Shown here one piece after another: positions 33,421 through 44,899 of a stretch of 64,000 bases of DNA (its first letter is position 1; each line of letters begins with the position of its first letter). Both the position numbers and the translations under genes were made by a program. The stretch covers positions 11,893,079 through 11,957,078 of the forward strand of contig OY759215.1 in the NCBI GenBank assembly GCA_963662175.1, given 5' to 3'. Under the pieces are notes generated by a model. That model was not told the DNA's origin, searched no databases, and saw only the letters and a program-made list of their open reading frames with translations. The DNA is from Aradus depressus (Eukaryota; Arthropoda; Insecta; Hemiptera; Aradidae).

Positions 33421-33951
33421 CTAACATCTATACGTTGATGACAAAACTTTATACCCGACCAAACGTAAAAACGTCATATTTTCCTTAGACAGAGGTATTA
33501 AGTCTTTTACGGGTTTAAGAAGGTTGAACTTTTTTGTTGGTTTTTTATCACCATATACTACTCTTCGGTGTTCTGTTGAATGAATTCGTTCACTTCCGTC
33601 TTCACCCGACTCATGCTGTGAAGAGTCCGTTTGTTCTTGTGATGAACTGGAGTTTTCACCCACATCGTCCTCTGAAAAGTCTGTGTGTAGTTGTGTGTAA
33701 TTCTCTCCGTTGGAGGCAAGTGGGGGTGTATCCTGGGAGTGTGTTCCACCATTAGTTCTAATTCGTTTAATATGTCTTTTACCACATGTATCCAATTGAA
33801 AAATGGTTGCTCGCCTCTTTAAAATTGAAGAAATCGTGGATTGGGGAATCTTGAAATGTTTCGATATTTCTCCAACCTTTTCTCTTTCATCAAAAAGTTT
33901 AATTATTTTTATTTTATTTTCTATAGTGAGAGCGTTTCGTTTGACCCCCAT
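33421..33951 (-). CDS. pogo/Tigger-type HTH protein of the palindrome, right-arm copy
   Basis: Mirror of the 29756-30286 gene, with an identical 176-residue translation and the same ACCATGG start. The two genes point toward each other and toward the palindrome centre, so transcripts that read through the centre would be self-complementary. The HTH occupies residues 5-48 and the acidic Ser/Gln segment 85-125. Two copies per element could double dose, or could simply reflect dimer origin. Confidence 0.75.
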   Translation of the reverse strand: MGVKRNALTIENKIKIIKLFDEREKVGEISKHFKIPQSTISSILKRRATIFQLDTCGKRHIKRIRTNGGTHSQDTPPLASNGENYTQLHTDFSEDDVGENSSSSQEQTDSSQHESGEDGSERIHSTEHRRVVYGDKKPTKKFNLLKPVKDLIPLSKENMTFLRLVGYKVLSSTYRC

Positions 33952-34146
33952 GGTATCTAACCTGCTGTGAATTACTAGATCAATGAAGTCTGCCTAATAA
34001 TCACCAAACAGACCGTATTTATTGTAACAGGGTTGACAACTTCGGTTCAATAAATACTGAATGATCAGATTGTATTTATCTCAACGTTGTTAACACGTTC
34101 ACAATGAAAACAGATAACTACTGACCAAACAGAACGTATTTATAGT

Positions 34147-37100
34147 TTTTTTTCATCCTGCATGCAACGAAAGGAGCCGATCAAATCCGAGAAGAGCCGA
34201 TCATTAATGGGTTTCCAGCAATAAATCTAGCCCCAACAACAATAAGAAACTGCCTATGATATGGAACCTGCCTACGACTTTTATGTCTCAATACTGACCA
34301 GCTTGTACTCATAAATTTTTCTTATAATCACGATAGTTATAACGCAGTCACATTCATCACAAAAAAAAAAAAGTTTCTGAATATGCTACAAAATTGTCAT
34401 AATTTACGTTAATTTTCGAAAATGTAAATAAATATTAATCGCATGAAATATAAAATAATATGACTAAATAAAAAATAAATATATGAAAGGATGTAAGATA
34501 TGTATAGGACTTTAAGAAAAAACAGGTGAGTGGAGTAGGCGTTGTATGTAAGGGAAACAATCTGTGACAAATAATGAAAAAATAAATATACTAAAATATT
34601 AAATAATCCCCGGGTTTTGTGGCTATGAAGATGAATCGGTAAAATAACTGTTGTATGGGGTCATCGTAAGTGTTTTGGCTCTCAATACCATATATGCGGG
34701 GAAGGAGGGTTGAATTGTGGGGTCCATGAGATGTGGGTGAGGATGGAACAATAATACTAATATATGGGTTCTCAAATACCGATGGGAACTGTGATGTATA
34801 TGAGACGAAGGGCTTGGGACTTCAAAAATAAATACAATGGGGTATGGGTGTGAGGGCTGCGTTATAATATTAATTGGGGAACGGTTGAGTGTTAGTGGTA
34901 GAAAAATGTTGGGGGCGTAATGTGATAGGAACTATAGAAAATATATATACATATGCATGTAGGATATTGGTGACAGCACCTATAGAAAAACCTATCTATG
35001 GTTGTCTGCAAGATGACTGAAAAATAAAATTTTAGGTTGATAGGAATGGTGTTCGGGTTGGGGTTACTTTAGAGTTTAAGATTTACTATAGAGGGAAACC
35101 GGGAAAGAATTTAGCAGAAGAAGTATATAGAAGAGTGTTGGGTTTTTAAAAATGTGTCTGAGCGACTTCTTAGTTTAGATTTGGGGAAGTTGCAGTTGAT
35201 TGATGTGTATAGGGATAGGTGAACAATTCCGAATTTTTGTGAAGTGTTGTGTCGTGACGATATATTCGATCTCTCGGAAGGATTCTATTGTAGGAAATAT
35301 GTATAGTCTCTGATTTGTAGAAAAGTGCATCGCAGCTAATCTCTGATAATGAAATGTTACACAAGGCCTACCATTCAAAAAAAAAAATATTAGTATCTCT
35401 ATTATAAATAATTATCCGGCTCAGTGGGTAAAGTTTTCAATGACTTCTTCTTAGGATGGCTATATAAGAGCTCTTATTGTAGTCTATGGACACACCTTAT
35501 ATGATTCTTGTACGTTGGGGTTGTATTATAAAATAGTTCCTTAACTGACCTCGTTTGTGATGAAGAGGTCCAGAGTCTTGCCTTCATCAGTATGAAATTT
35601 TAGGAAAAATACTTGAATATGAAATTACCCCCGGCTTTTGCAGTTATGAAGATGGGTTGACAGATACCAATGTGAGTGAGCCTACACAGCAGGGGTCCTA
35701 GGTTAGAGTTCTATTGGTGCTCAGATGTGTGGGAGTGGGTTCTGAATATATCCGGAGTAGTGTTGTGCAGGGAGCTGTCTGTGTGATTTAAGTTCCTGCT
35801 AGATTGTAGGTTATTAGTCGTAAAAATAGTGATGGTAAAGTAATATTGGAAATGCGAATCTAAATATCGACGAGAACTGTGGATGTTGACCTGGTGGTTT
35901 AGGTAAGGAGAAGCATTTAAATTTGTGTAAAATATGGTGTAAATGAAGGCCTCGCGTATACCGGGGTCCTAGGATCAGAGGATCGGAAGTATGAATATCG
36001 AATAGGTTGTAGTGATATGAGTGAAGAGGAGTTGGGTGAATGGTTTTGGGACATGCAAAAGAAAAGGCTAAAAATAAAACTGATACTGGCTGGACGATGA
36101 TGAAGAAAATCTCTTGGGTGATGCAAGTGTGTAGGTATGTCTGAGTGAAGGTTTAGAGGGATAGTGAGGTGGGATAGAAGTGGTTTGAATGAGAAAGAAA
36201 TGTTGACGGGGCAGTAGTCTACACATGTAGAGTTCTGACTTGATATGATGCTGGGGAAGTAGAAGTGGAGAGTAGAATATTGGGATGGATTGGTCGTTGT
36301 CAGAATTGTGCGGGGATTTCAGAAGGTTAGGAGAGCAATTACAGTAGAGGATGGTTGGTGGAAGGAGAAAGAAATTGTTTTGGCCGCTAGGTACACAAAA
36401 AGCAGTATGTAACATAACGTAAGTTAAATATACTGCATGTTAGCCTAAGAATGTATCCATGAGACCCCTGGAAAGATACATCTAGATCTAAAGATTACTC
36501 CGCGTGTATGGGCGGGTATGTATGAGTAAAGGTTTTAGAAGTAGAGAGCAGAAAATTGGTTGGGACAAGTTGAGAAAAAAATTAGACAATTGATGTGGGG
36601 AAGTAGAAGTGAGCCATAAAAATTAGGAGAAAGACCTGAGGATTAGGTGTGGGTTGCAAAGTCTCTGCCGGATTGGAAGAAGTACAATTGGTCTGAGGAA
36701 GTAGAACTATAATTAAAGATTATGTTTTAGAATAATTGATGTGGGTATGTGCATTGAAGGTGATTTGAGGTGGGTAAGTATGACTGTTCAGAGGGAGAGG
36801 CTAATGGACGTAGAATGTAGGTTTATGTATGAGTAGACCGGGTTACGATGAAAGGTCAGACGATCTAGAGAGGTTGTAGGTGTTGAACAGGGGTGAAGCA
36901 TGATGGCTAAAAGAAGTGGACTATGATGAAATTTAATGAAAATTGCTTGGATGTGTGTCTGAGTAAAAGGTTATGAGGGAGAATGAGTTGGGATAATTGG
37001 GAAGTATAAGTGAGAAAATTGAGATGGATTGGCTACGCCGCTATACTGAAGATAGAGAGTAGTGATTCGGAGGGAGAGTGGGGGTATTGAGATGGGGAAG

Positions 37101-37550
37101 CACATTGGATGTGTTAATTAACGTGGGGATGTAAGATTAAATCATGAAATAAAAATTGGTGAAGTATGCCTGCAACAACAGGTCTCGACATGTTTGAACA
37201 TGTAAACAACGACTTAATTCCTATAGATACGAAGTTCATTTCCAAACCATAGTGGATATAAAAAAAATACAATAATAAAAAACAAGAATTCACAAATAAC
37301 ACCAAAGGACAGCGTGCTCGGAATTGGAGACCAATCGGACAACATACTCAATATGACGAGCTTTGAATTATATTTTTAAATGCAATACTATTCAAGGCAC
37401 CGAAGGACGGCATGCTCAAAAGTGTAGGTAGGCGATTTTTCCATCATAAAACTCCAGTTTAAAATAATACTGAATACAATGATGATGATGATGCTAGGAC
37501 ATGATATGGTAGGCTACACGAATGCAGGGTTCGACATGCTAGATCACGCA
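34147..37550. other. right-arm long non-coding region, C-poor on +
   Basis: Mirror image of 26160-29560, now G-rich and C-poor on the + strand. One visible substitution from the left arm is in the small frame at 36068-36415 (Lys to Met, AAG to ATG). No gene called. Confidence 0.6.
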
Positions 37551-37665
37551 AGTGCCTGTTCAAGGTCACGAAATCAGTCTTAAAAAATATAAAAATTGTT
37601 ACTTGATATCTGAAAATGTATGACTTGAACGTTATATACCTAAATTTTAGGTTCTTTATACAATC

Positions 37666-37739
37666 ATGTCACGATAGCCGAGGGGCTAGCAAGCCAGACT
37701 CATATACGGAAGGTGGTGAGTTCGAATCCCGTTAGGAAT
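37666..37739 (+). tRNA. tRNA-Leu-like relic, right arm
   Basis: Plus-strand mirror of 25945-26018: GTCACGATAGCCGAGGGGCT ... GAGTTCGAATCCCGTTAGG. A-box and B-box-like blocks are kept, stems are degraded. It may retain polymerase III promoter potential, but I would not call it a functional tRNA. Confidence 0.55.
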
Positions 37740-37884
37740 GTTTTTTTTTTTTGTTTTCTTAAGAAGTCACCCTAATTGATTTAATATCAATAATAATTTG
37801 ATTTCTAGACGCTTGGGAGCGCTAGTGGGCTAATTAAAAAAAAATTTAGGGGCACATGCGAGGGGTGGGTTAAAAATTTAAAGT

Positions 37885-38081
37885 AGGGTTTAGAGGGAGA
37901 GCGGAAACATATTGAGGTTTAAAGGGAGAGTGGAAACTTATCTAGGTTTAGAGGGAGAGCGGAAACTTAATGAGGTTTAGATGGAGAGGGGAAACTTATT
38001 GAAGTTTAGAGGGAGAGTGGAAACTTATTGAGGTTTAGAGGGAGAGCGGAAACTTATCGAGTTTAGAGGGAGAGCGGAAAC
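37885..38081. repeat. subterminal 28-29-bp tandem repeats, right arm
   Basis: Mirror of 25602-25795 with the same order of unit variants, read as GTTTAGAGGGAGAGCGGAAA. Confidence 0.92.
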
Positions 38082-38236
38082 ATTCAGCTGGGGATGTACG
38101 ATGGAGGGTGATTCGGAGCTGGGAAGGGTGGGGGGAGTGGCGGAGGCGGGGGGGGGGGGGGTGATGGGTCACGTGACCCCGTGGGGTCAAAGGTCATGAG
38201 GAGCAACTGGTCCAGAATCCCCATTTCCCTTCTACT

Positions 38237-38242
38237 CCCCGG
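38237..38242. repeat. 6-bp target duplication, right copy (CCCCGG)
   Basis: Directly follows the terminal CCCTTCTACT and precedes GAGGGAGTTC of the interrupted SINE-B. Confidence 0.9.
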
Positions 38243-38372
38243 GAGGGAGTTCTATCTACGAAATAAAACTCACTCCCGGACGGGATTCGAACCCGCAAAC
38301 CATGGTGAGACCATGCGACCAAAGCCCTACGCTCTAGCCCGCACGGCCACCATGGCCCCCAATATTATTATT

Positions 38373-38990
38373 AGATGTATACAGATTAATAATATTAATA
38401 ATAAAATAGTTTTTTAACTATTATGCTTATGAATGTTTTCTTTCTATATTGTTTTTAAATTGTTTCAAGGTTCAAAAATTTTATTGAAATGATTTGTTAT
38501 ATTTGATTCTTGACACTTTCGCTATCTCGCAACTCAGACGTTGTCACGCTCATTTCGCCACGCATCGGAGTTGCATGCACCCGATTTTTTATATTATTAA
38601 TTTAACCATTTTAATGTGTGTATTTTTTTATAAGTCACACAGCAACATGTGACATTTTATCGCCAGATAAAACAACCAGTTCTTGTACATATAATATATG
38701 TCATCCACACACTTACTGATGAAATTCTGAGGATAAACCTGAAAATTTATAAGTGGACTCTTATTATATTGTAGACCAGGAATAGGCAAACTACGGCTGA
38801 GCAGTTCATTGCGTCCCGCGGAAGAATACGAAAACATAGAAATCTAGAAGTTTTTTTTTTTTCTTCGAAAGTTAATTTTAAAGAGAATAACAAGCCGTTA
38901 CAACATTATCGACACGAAATTTAGTACGACAGCAGCAGTCAGAAATCTTTGTTTAAGTTAACTATTGATGTATAGTCAAAACGGTCGATT
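38373..38990. other. intronic stretch, nothing certain
   Basis: No gene recognised. On the minus strand a 22-nt segment near 38724-38745 has TTTTCAG before and GTAAGT after it, but no protein family supports it. Confidence 0.35.
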
Positions 38991-38994
38991 GGCT

Positions 38995-39135
38995 CCCTTC
39001 GATCTACCGGCGCCCCTTTGGGTCGATACATTCATTACATCGAGATATCGTGTTCACAGACACATAGAAATTGTTTTCTGAAGTTTTGCAATCAGAGGGT
39101 CAGAAAACGTGAAATTCTGTTGAAAACAAAACCCC
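38995..39135 (+). repeat. SINE-A/Family C mosaic fragment
   Basis: CTACCGGCGCCCC (SINE-A head end) followed by CGATACATTCATTACATCGA, GATATCGTGTTCACAGACAC and GGTCAGAAAACGTGAAATTC of Family C. Confidence 0.6.
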
Positions 39136-39459
39136 TCTGGAGAAGTATATAAAAAAAGTTTAAATGTTACCTTTCCCATGAAAACATTTAAAGAATAAAA
39201 TATTTCTTTTGTTTTGTCCTGACATTGAAAAATTATGTTAACAAATTAACAAATATGACAAGGAGAAGCCCAATTTGCTGACAAATGGAGGCTCATTCTT
39301 TTCATATTATTATACTTCTGTGTGATAAAGGGTTATAGTCGTGGTGGTCATCGTTGCTTTTATTAGAAAACATATCTGTGGAACCTGGTGTTGGTCGTGA
39401 AAGGAGACGAAATTTGTGTCCATATATTCTCAGACATATTAATATATTGAAAAACTAGT

Positions 39460-39755
39460 ATATTCGTGTCGATACATTCATTACATCGGCAGTTATTAGG
39501 CTTTTTGAATTGAGTTTTCTAAGGGGAGTTATCGTGTTCACAGAATATACACATGCATACATTTTTTTTTGTAAGAGGGTCTAGACTTAAATACCCTAAT
39601 AACTGCCGATGTAATGAATCTATAGAAAATTTTTATTTAAGTGAAATATTTAGTTTTAGCCTAAACTGTCGATTGCCTTTGGAAGGAGAACGAAAACGTA
39701 ATTGATTAATTCTTGCTGGGGAAGTACATAGCCAGTGAATCACCGACTATTTTTT
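39460..39755. repeat. Family C pieces in both orientations
   Basis: At 39465-39545 the block GTCGATACATTCATTACATC ... GGAGTTATCGTGTTCACAGA is in + order. At 39590-39750 AATAACTGCCGATGTAATGA, GGAGAACGAAAACGTAATTG and AGCCAGTGAATCACCGAC are in reverse order. The two pieces face each other. Confidence 0.65.
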
Positions 39756-40269
39756 TTTTTTTTTTTACTTTTGCAGAAATGGCTCTATTTTGAAATGGAG
39801 ATGAATGTCTCTTCATTTCTTCGCATCATGAAATTTGAAATTTCCTTTTAATATCAAAGAAATGTCGCTTACATTTCACTTCAAAATAAAAACAAATCGC
39901 AAAGGTGGCATGATTAGTTTAAGTTAAGTAAAGTTCTAACAGGATTAGGGTGACTTTGAAAAGAGGCCAAGCCGGGGGTGTTGGAACAAAGTTAGGAGCT
40001 TAATAGACATAATTTACCGCACACCTTCCAAAGTTGTGGCACAACAGATCCTCATGCACCTTTGTGAAATCTCATACTACACCCGACTTGTTAAATATCA
40101 ACCCCAGTGGAGTAGGGGTTTTAACCCCTAGGAATTGTTTGAATCGTGAATGTATTTCAAGCTAAATTAATAGATCAGGGATAAAATCTATAGTTGACTT
40201 ACGTAGTGACTTCTGAATCCTCATACTAAAGTTTGTGTCGGTACATTTATTACATCGGCAGAATTGGAT

Positions 40270-40612
40270 TAATTCGTACTGTCGTTCGGATGGGACGTTA
40301 AGCGATGGTCCCGAGCCTGTACGATGTCAGGTACTCGTTAAAGACTTAGTTAACTTAATGATACTTAACATTTTTGCAGAGATATTGTGAAACACTTGAT
40401 AAAAATAAAGAAAACGTATGTTTTAAAAAAAAATATTGTCTAAGTACTCCCATATTATATATTATTTGTGAAATAGATAATATTTTTTTAAAAACATACG
40501 TATTTTTAGTTAACTTAGTTGAATAAATCTAGGTAGGCAAAATTTAGGACTCCCTAGTCGGGCTGTAAGCGATATGACCCTCGTAGTTAAAGCCCGGGCA
40601 TGAGTCACATTA
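40270..40612 (+). repeat. SINE-A interrupted by a MITE
   Basis: GTCGTTCGGATGGGACGTTA ... GTACTCGTTAAAGAC at 40276-40346 continues at about 40505 with TAGGTAGGCAAAATTTAGGA ... GCCCGGGCATGAGTCA. The inserted segment is described separately. Confidence 0.85.
40356..40500. mobile_element. MITE-like element inside SINE-A
   Basis: AACACTTGATAAAAATAAAG, AAAACGTATGTTTTAAAAAA and ATTGTCTAAGTACTCCCATA pair with TTGTGAAATAGATAATATTT and AAAACATACGTATTTTT. The flank TAGTTAACTTA occurs on both sides (about 40347 and 40502), consistent with a target duplication. Same family as 17335-17535. Confidence 0.7.
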
Positions 40613-41692
40613 ACCAATCAATAGCCTGTGATTCACTGAGATATTTTTTATTCACTCATACATTTTTCAGTTATTTTTTATTCCAAAGGCTAGGAGGAAA
40701 TTCACATGTGAACGTCAGATTTTTTTAAAATATTTTTTGTTTGCGGCAAAAATTCATTATTCCTCCTCTTCCATACTCTCATGTCTCTCACAATACCTGG
40801 TGGTTGCCATATCAGCCCCCCTCCCTACACTGATAAAAAAAAAACTGAAATCGAATTTTGGATTGTTTTAAAAGTTTAAAGGTAAATGGAAAACCAACAG
40901 GCTTGATGTATGAAAGGGTATACCATCTGTCAATGAAAAATTATTTATTTTCATGTCAATGCAACAGCTGAATTCTGATGAGGGGTATTCACAAGCTGAT
41001 TTGTTTTTATCAACAGTCTACCGGTATCAGACTAGGGGCGGGGGGGGCTCTAGAATTATTTGAATAGGGGGGACCATTTGGAGAGATATAGAGGAGGAGT
41101 GGCGGGCTTTTTGCAAACAATTATTATACGCAGATCATTTGAAACTAAAGTTAACATTTTTAGGAACCATGAAACCGGTAAATCACCGACAATGTACTTC
41201 CCCAACACGATTTATTGAAATAAATGCTCGCTCTCCCGTTGATACATTCAATACATCGTTGGAGTTTTGAGCCTTCTCCACTAATCCCCCATCATTATGG
41301 AGTTTTAAAAAATATAAAATTTCAGGCAGTTATTGGCGTTTTTGAGTTGAACCTCTCTCTTAATTCCCCTTCCCTTAGGCCGATTCCGCTGAAAATTAAT
41401 AAGTGATGTCCTTATGGGGTTTTGAATTTAAATATGAAATTTTGGGTCCATACATTCATAACAATGGCAGTTATTAGAGTTTTTGTGTTTAGACTGCCTC
41501 TAAATCCCCCCCTCCCTTTGGCCTAGTTTGGCTGAAAATCAATAGGTGTCATCCTGAATACACATATAAAATTTCGTGTCGATACATTTATTTATCGGGA
41601 GTTATCGTATAGCTAGGGAAGAAAAAAATTGATAGATGTATTTATTGTAGTGTTTTGAATTTAAACATGAAATATATTTATACAGTAGAACC

Positions 41693-42555
41693 TCTTTAAG
41701 TCGAACCTCGATAAGTCGAAAACCTTCAAAACTCGAAAAAAAGTTTTGTTCCTTTCGCTTCAAGCACCAAAACCTCCACTACTCGAAATCTCAACCCTCT
41801 ATTAGTCGAAATAATCAGCGAGTCCCTACAAGCCATTTTGGTAAATTATTTCCCTCTATAACTCGAAAAAATAAATTGGACCTCCGTATCTCGAACTTAG
41901 CAATGTTTTATTTCACAATCTTTACAACTCGATTATTTGAAACTTATAACCTCTATAGCTCGAAGAAAAATAAGTTACCGACTTTAAGAATTAGCCAACA
42001 ATGTACACTATTGTTTCTTAGAAAACAATTTAGGAGTCTACAATAAATAGGATTACCAATTCTAAGAAATGATAAAGGATATTATTATTGATTTCAACTT
42101 TAGCGAAGCAAGTCATTTGTTGTTGATTGGAAAATTGTCAGAAGTAGTTTGGTTCTACCGCAATACACATCAATTTTTACAACAGTTTACGAATAAAATT
42201 GTTAAAACATGAGTGCTGTGAAACGTAAACTGAAAACTATGAGTCTCGCTGAAAACTTAGAAGTGCTTGAAGAAAGATGTTGCTGAACAATGAGTACTCT
42301 GTCAACTATAATAAAAAATGAATCAGACATCATGAAAAAAATTCAAAACTGTCAAAATTTGTCCTGCAAAAGACGACGAATTGCAGAATTTCCTGGCTTG
42401 GAGGAGTGCTTAATTAAATGGTTTGAGCAGAGTCGGAACCAAAATACAAGTCGAATCAAAATCCGCCTAAGTTGAAATCCTCCATAAGTCGAAAACTCTA
42501 TAACTCGAATTTTTTTGGCGTCTCCCTTGATGTTCGACTTATAGAAGTTCTACTG
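41693..42555 (+). mobile_element. pogo/Tigger relic, 863 bp
   Basis: Begins CAGTAGAACCTCTTTAAGTC and ends GACTTATAGAAGTTCTACTG, with TA on both sides (41691-41692 and 42556-42557). Several internal TCGAA/CTCGAA blocks next to the left end repeat the terminal motif. Contains the start of a transposase gene only, so it is non-autonomous. Confidence 0.92.
42209..42475 (+). pseudogene. Tigger transposase N-terminal fragment with in-frame stop
   Basis: Starts MSAVKRKLKTMSLAENLEVL, the first helix of the CENP-B-type HTH. An in-frame TGA at codon 26 (42284-42286) interrupts it. The same frame continues with STLSTIIKNES (recognition helix) and the second HTH (FPGLEECLIKWFEQSRNQN), then ends at 42475. 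The DDE domain is deleted. Its HTH belongs to the same fold family as the palindrome's 176-aa protein, but the residues differ, so it is not the direct source. Confidence 0.85.
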
Positions 42556-43429
42556 TACATTCATTACAATGGTAGTAATAACTAATAAGCGTTTTTGAGT
42601 TGAGGCCCCTTCCCTTCGGCCGATTCCGCTAAAAATTAATAAGTGTCGTCCTAAAGGGGTTTTGAATTTACATATGATACCTCATGTCAATACATTTAAT
42701 ACATAGACAGTTATTATAGATTGTGTATTCAGCCTACCCCTTAAACCCTCTTTCCCTTTGACCGATTTGACTGAAAATCAATAGGTGTCATCTTTGGAGA
42801 TATAAAATTTCGTGTTCTTTTATCGGGACACATGGAATCAGTCTCAAAACACGAAATTCAGGTGAAAACACAACTTCGAATTTTTAATAGATTAAATAAT
42901 TTCCTCTCTACTTAGTATCTCTAGGGAAAAAAGAAAATTCTATCATTTTTTGAATTATTCTTTGACCTCATTCATATAAGTCTCTCTGATAATGACTGAT
43001 CTCATCACTTTTTTGTCCCACGTTTGAAGTCAAAAGCAAAATTCACTTAAAACATAGCTCTGGCCGACTAACGAGGGAAGCATGACAAACGTAACTCCCT
43101 TAACAAAGCAAAACATAAAACAATAATGTCGTTCTAGAAATTGCTTTGACTCTGGATCGGACGAAAGCTAATGACATTGTAAAGCAAAGGAGGAAAGTGA
43201 CGTTGGAACTGGAGAATGCTGTGTTAGTTGACAGTCAACAAAGCCACCTCGCAAAAGGGTAATTAGAGACAAAAATGTCAATGAAGATCAAGATTACAGT
43301 AAAGGTGAAAACAATCGTAGGACGCAACAACCACATTTTGTGCTTAAGAATAATATGTGCTTTCTAAAAAAAATTCGTTCGTGAATCATCTACTAAGTAC
43401 ATCCTCAGCAAGAATTAATCACTTGCGTT

Positions 43430-43510
43430 TTCGCTCTCACTCTTGACTTAGATAGTGGTTGGTGAATCCTCACTCTAAATTTCATGCCGATACATTACAA
43501 TCGTTTCGGA
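43430..43510 (+). repeat. Family C fragment before the AC array
   Basis: CACTCTTGACTTAGATAGTG, AATCCTCACTCTAAATTTCA and TGCCGATACATTACAATCG are family C blocks; the similarity stops at the microsatellite. Confidence 0.6.
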
Positions 43511-43538
43511 GTTGGGGCGCTCACAAAGTTCCAATCAC

Positions 43539-44836
<1,298 letters not shown>

Positions 44837-44839
44837 ATT

Positions 44840-44840
<1 letters not shown>

Positions 44841-44896
<56 letters not shown>
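44841..44896. repeat. (AT)n microsatellite, LTR-element target
   Basis: About 56 bp of AT. The LTR element inserted at its right end; TATAT on both sides (44892-44896 and 50181-50185) is a plausible 5-bp target duplication, though ambiguous in AT-rich sequence. Confidence 0.95.

Positions 44897-44899
<3 letters not shown>

Larger units (their letters stand above)
25444..38236. mobile_element. 12.8-kb giant palindromic element (Polinton-like ends, non-autonomous)
   Basis: The left arm (25444 to about 31793) and right arm (about 31794 to 38236) are reverse complements along their whole length with only scattered differences: a 27-bp insertion near 26354-26380 in the left arm only, about three extra 40-bp central units in the right arm, small homopolymer changes and a few substitutions. 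Termini are AGTAGAAGGGAAATGGGG and its inverse. A 6-bp duplication (CCCCGG) flanks it. AGT...ACT ends plus 6-bp duplications are known for Polinton/Maverick elements. No DNA polymerase B, integrase, protease, ATPase or capsid frame is visible, so the assignment rests on ends alone. It could be an inverted dimer of a short linear element, or a giant fold-back transposon mobilised by a relative's integrase. Confidence 0.93.
25331..38372 (-). mobile_element. SINE-B copy split by the giant palindrome
   Basis: The 3' part with its poly(A) tail (seen as poly(T) near 25340-25371, then TGGCTTTATGTACGGTGCAT...) lies left of the palindrome. The body and tRNA-like head (GGGAGGGAGTTCTATCTACG ... CACGGCCACCATGGCCCCC) lie right of it. 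Together they match the uninterrupted SINE-B at 52745-52940 in reverse. The outer flanks carry the SINE's own target duplication AATATTATTATT (25331-25342 and 38361-38372). Confidence 0.93.
41165..42920 (+). repeat. Family C copy split by a Tigger relic
   Basis: AAATCACCGACAATGTACTT, ATACATTCAATACATCG, CTTAGGCCGATTCCGCTGAA and GATACATTTATTTATCGGGA lie left of 41693. TACATTCATTACAATGG, GGCCGATTCCGCTAAAAATT and GACCGATTTGACTGAAAATC lie right of 42555. The repeat was present before the Tigger insertion. Confidence 0.75.

Noticed and set aside
25444..38236. Assembly artefact (read fold-back) as the cause of the palindrome
   Set aside because: The flanks are two different halves of one SINE with a 6-bp duplication, and the arms carry independent differences.
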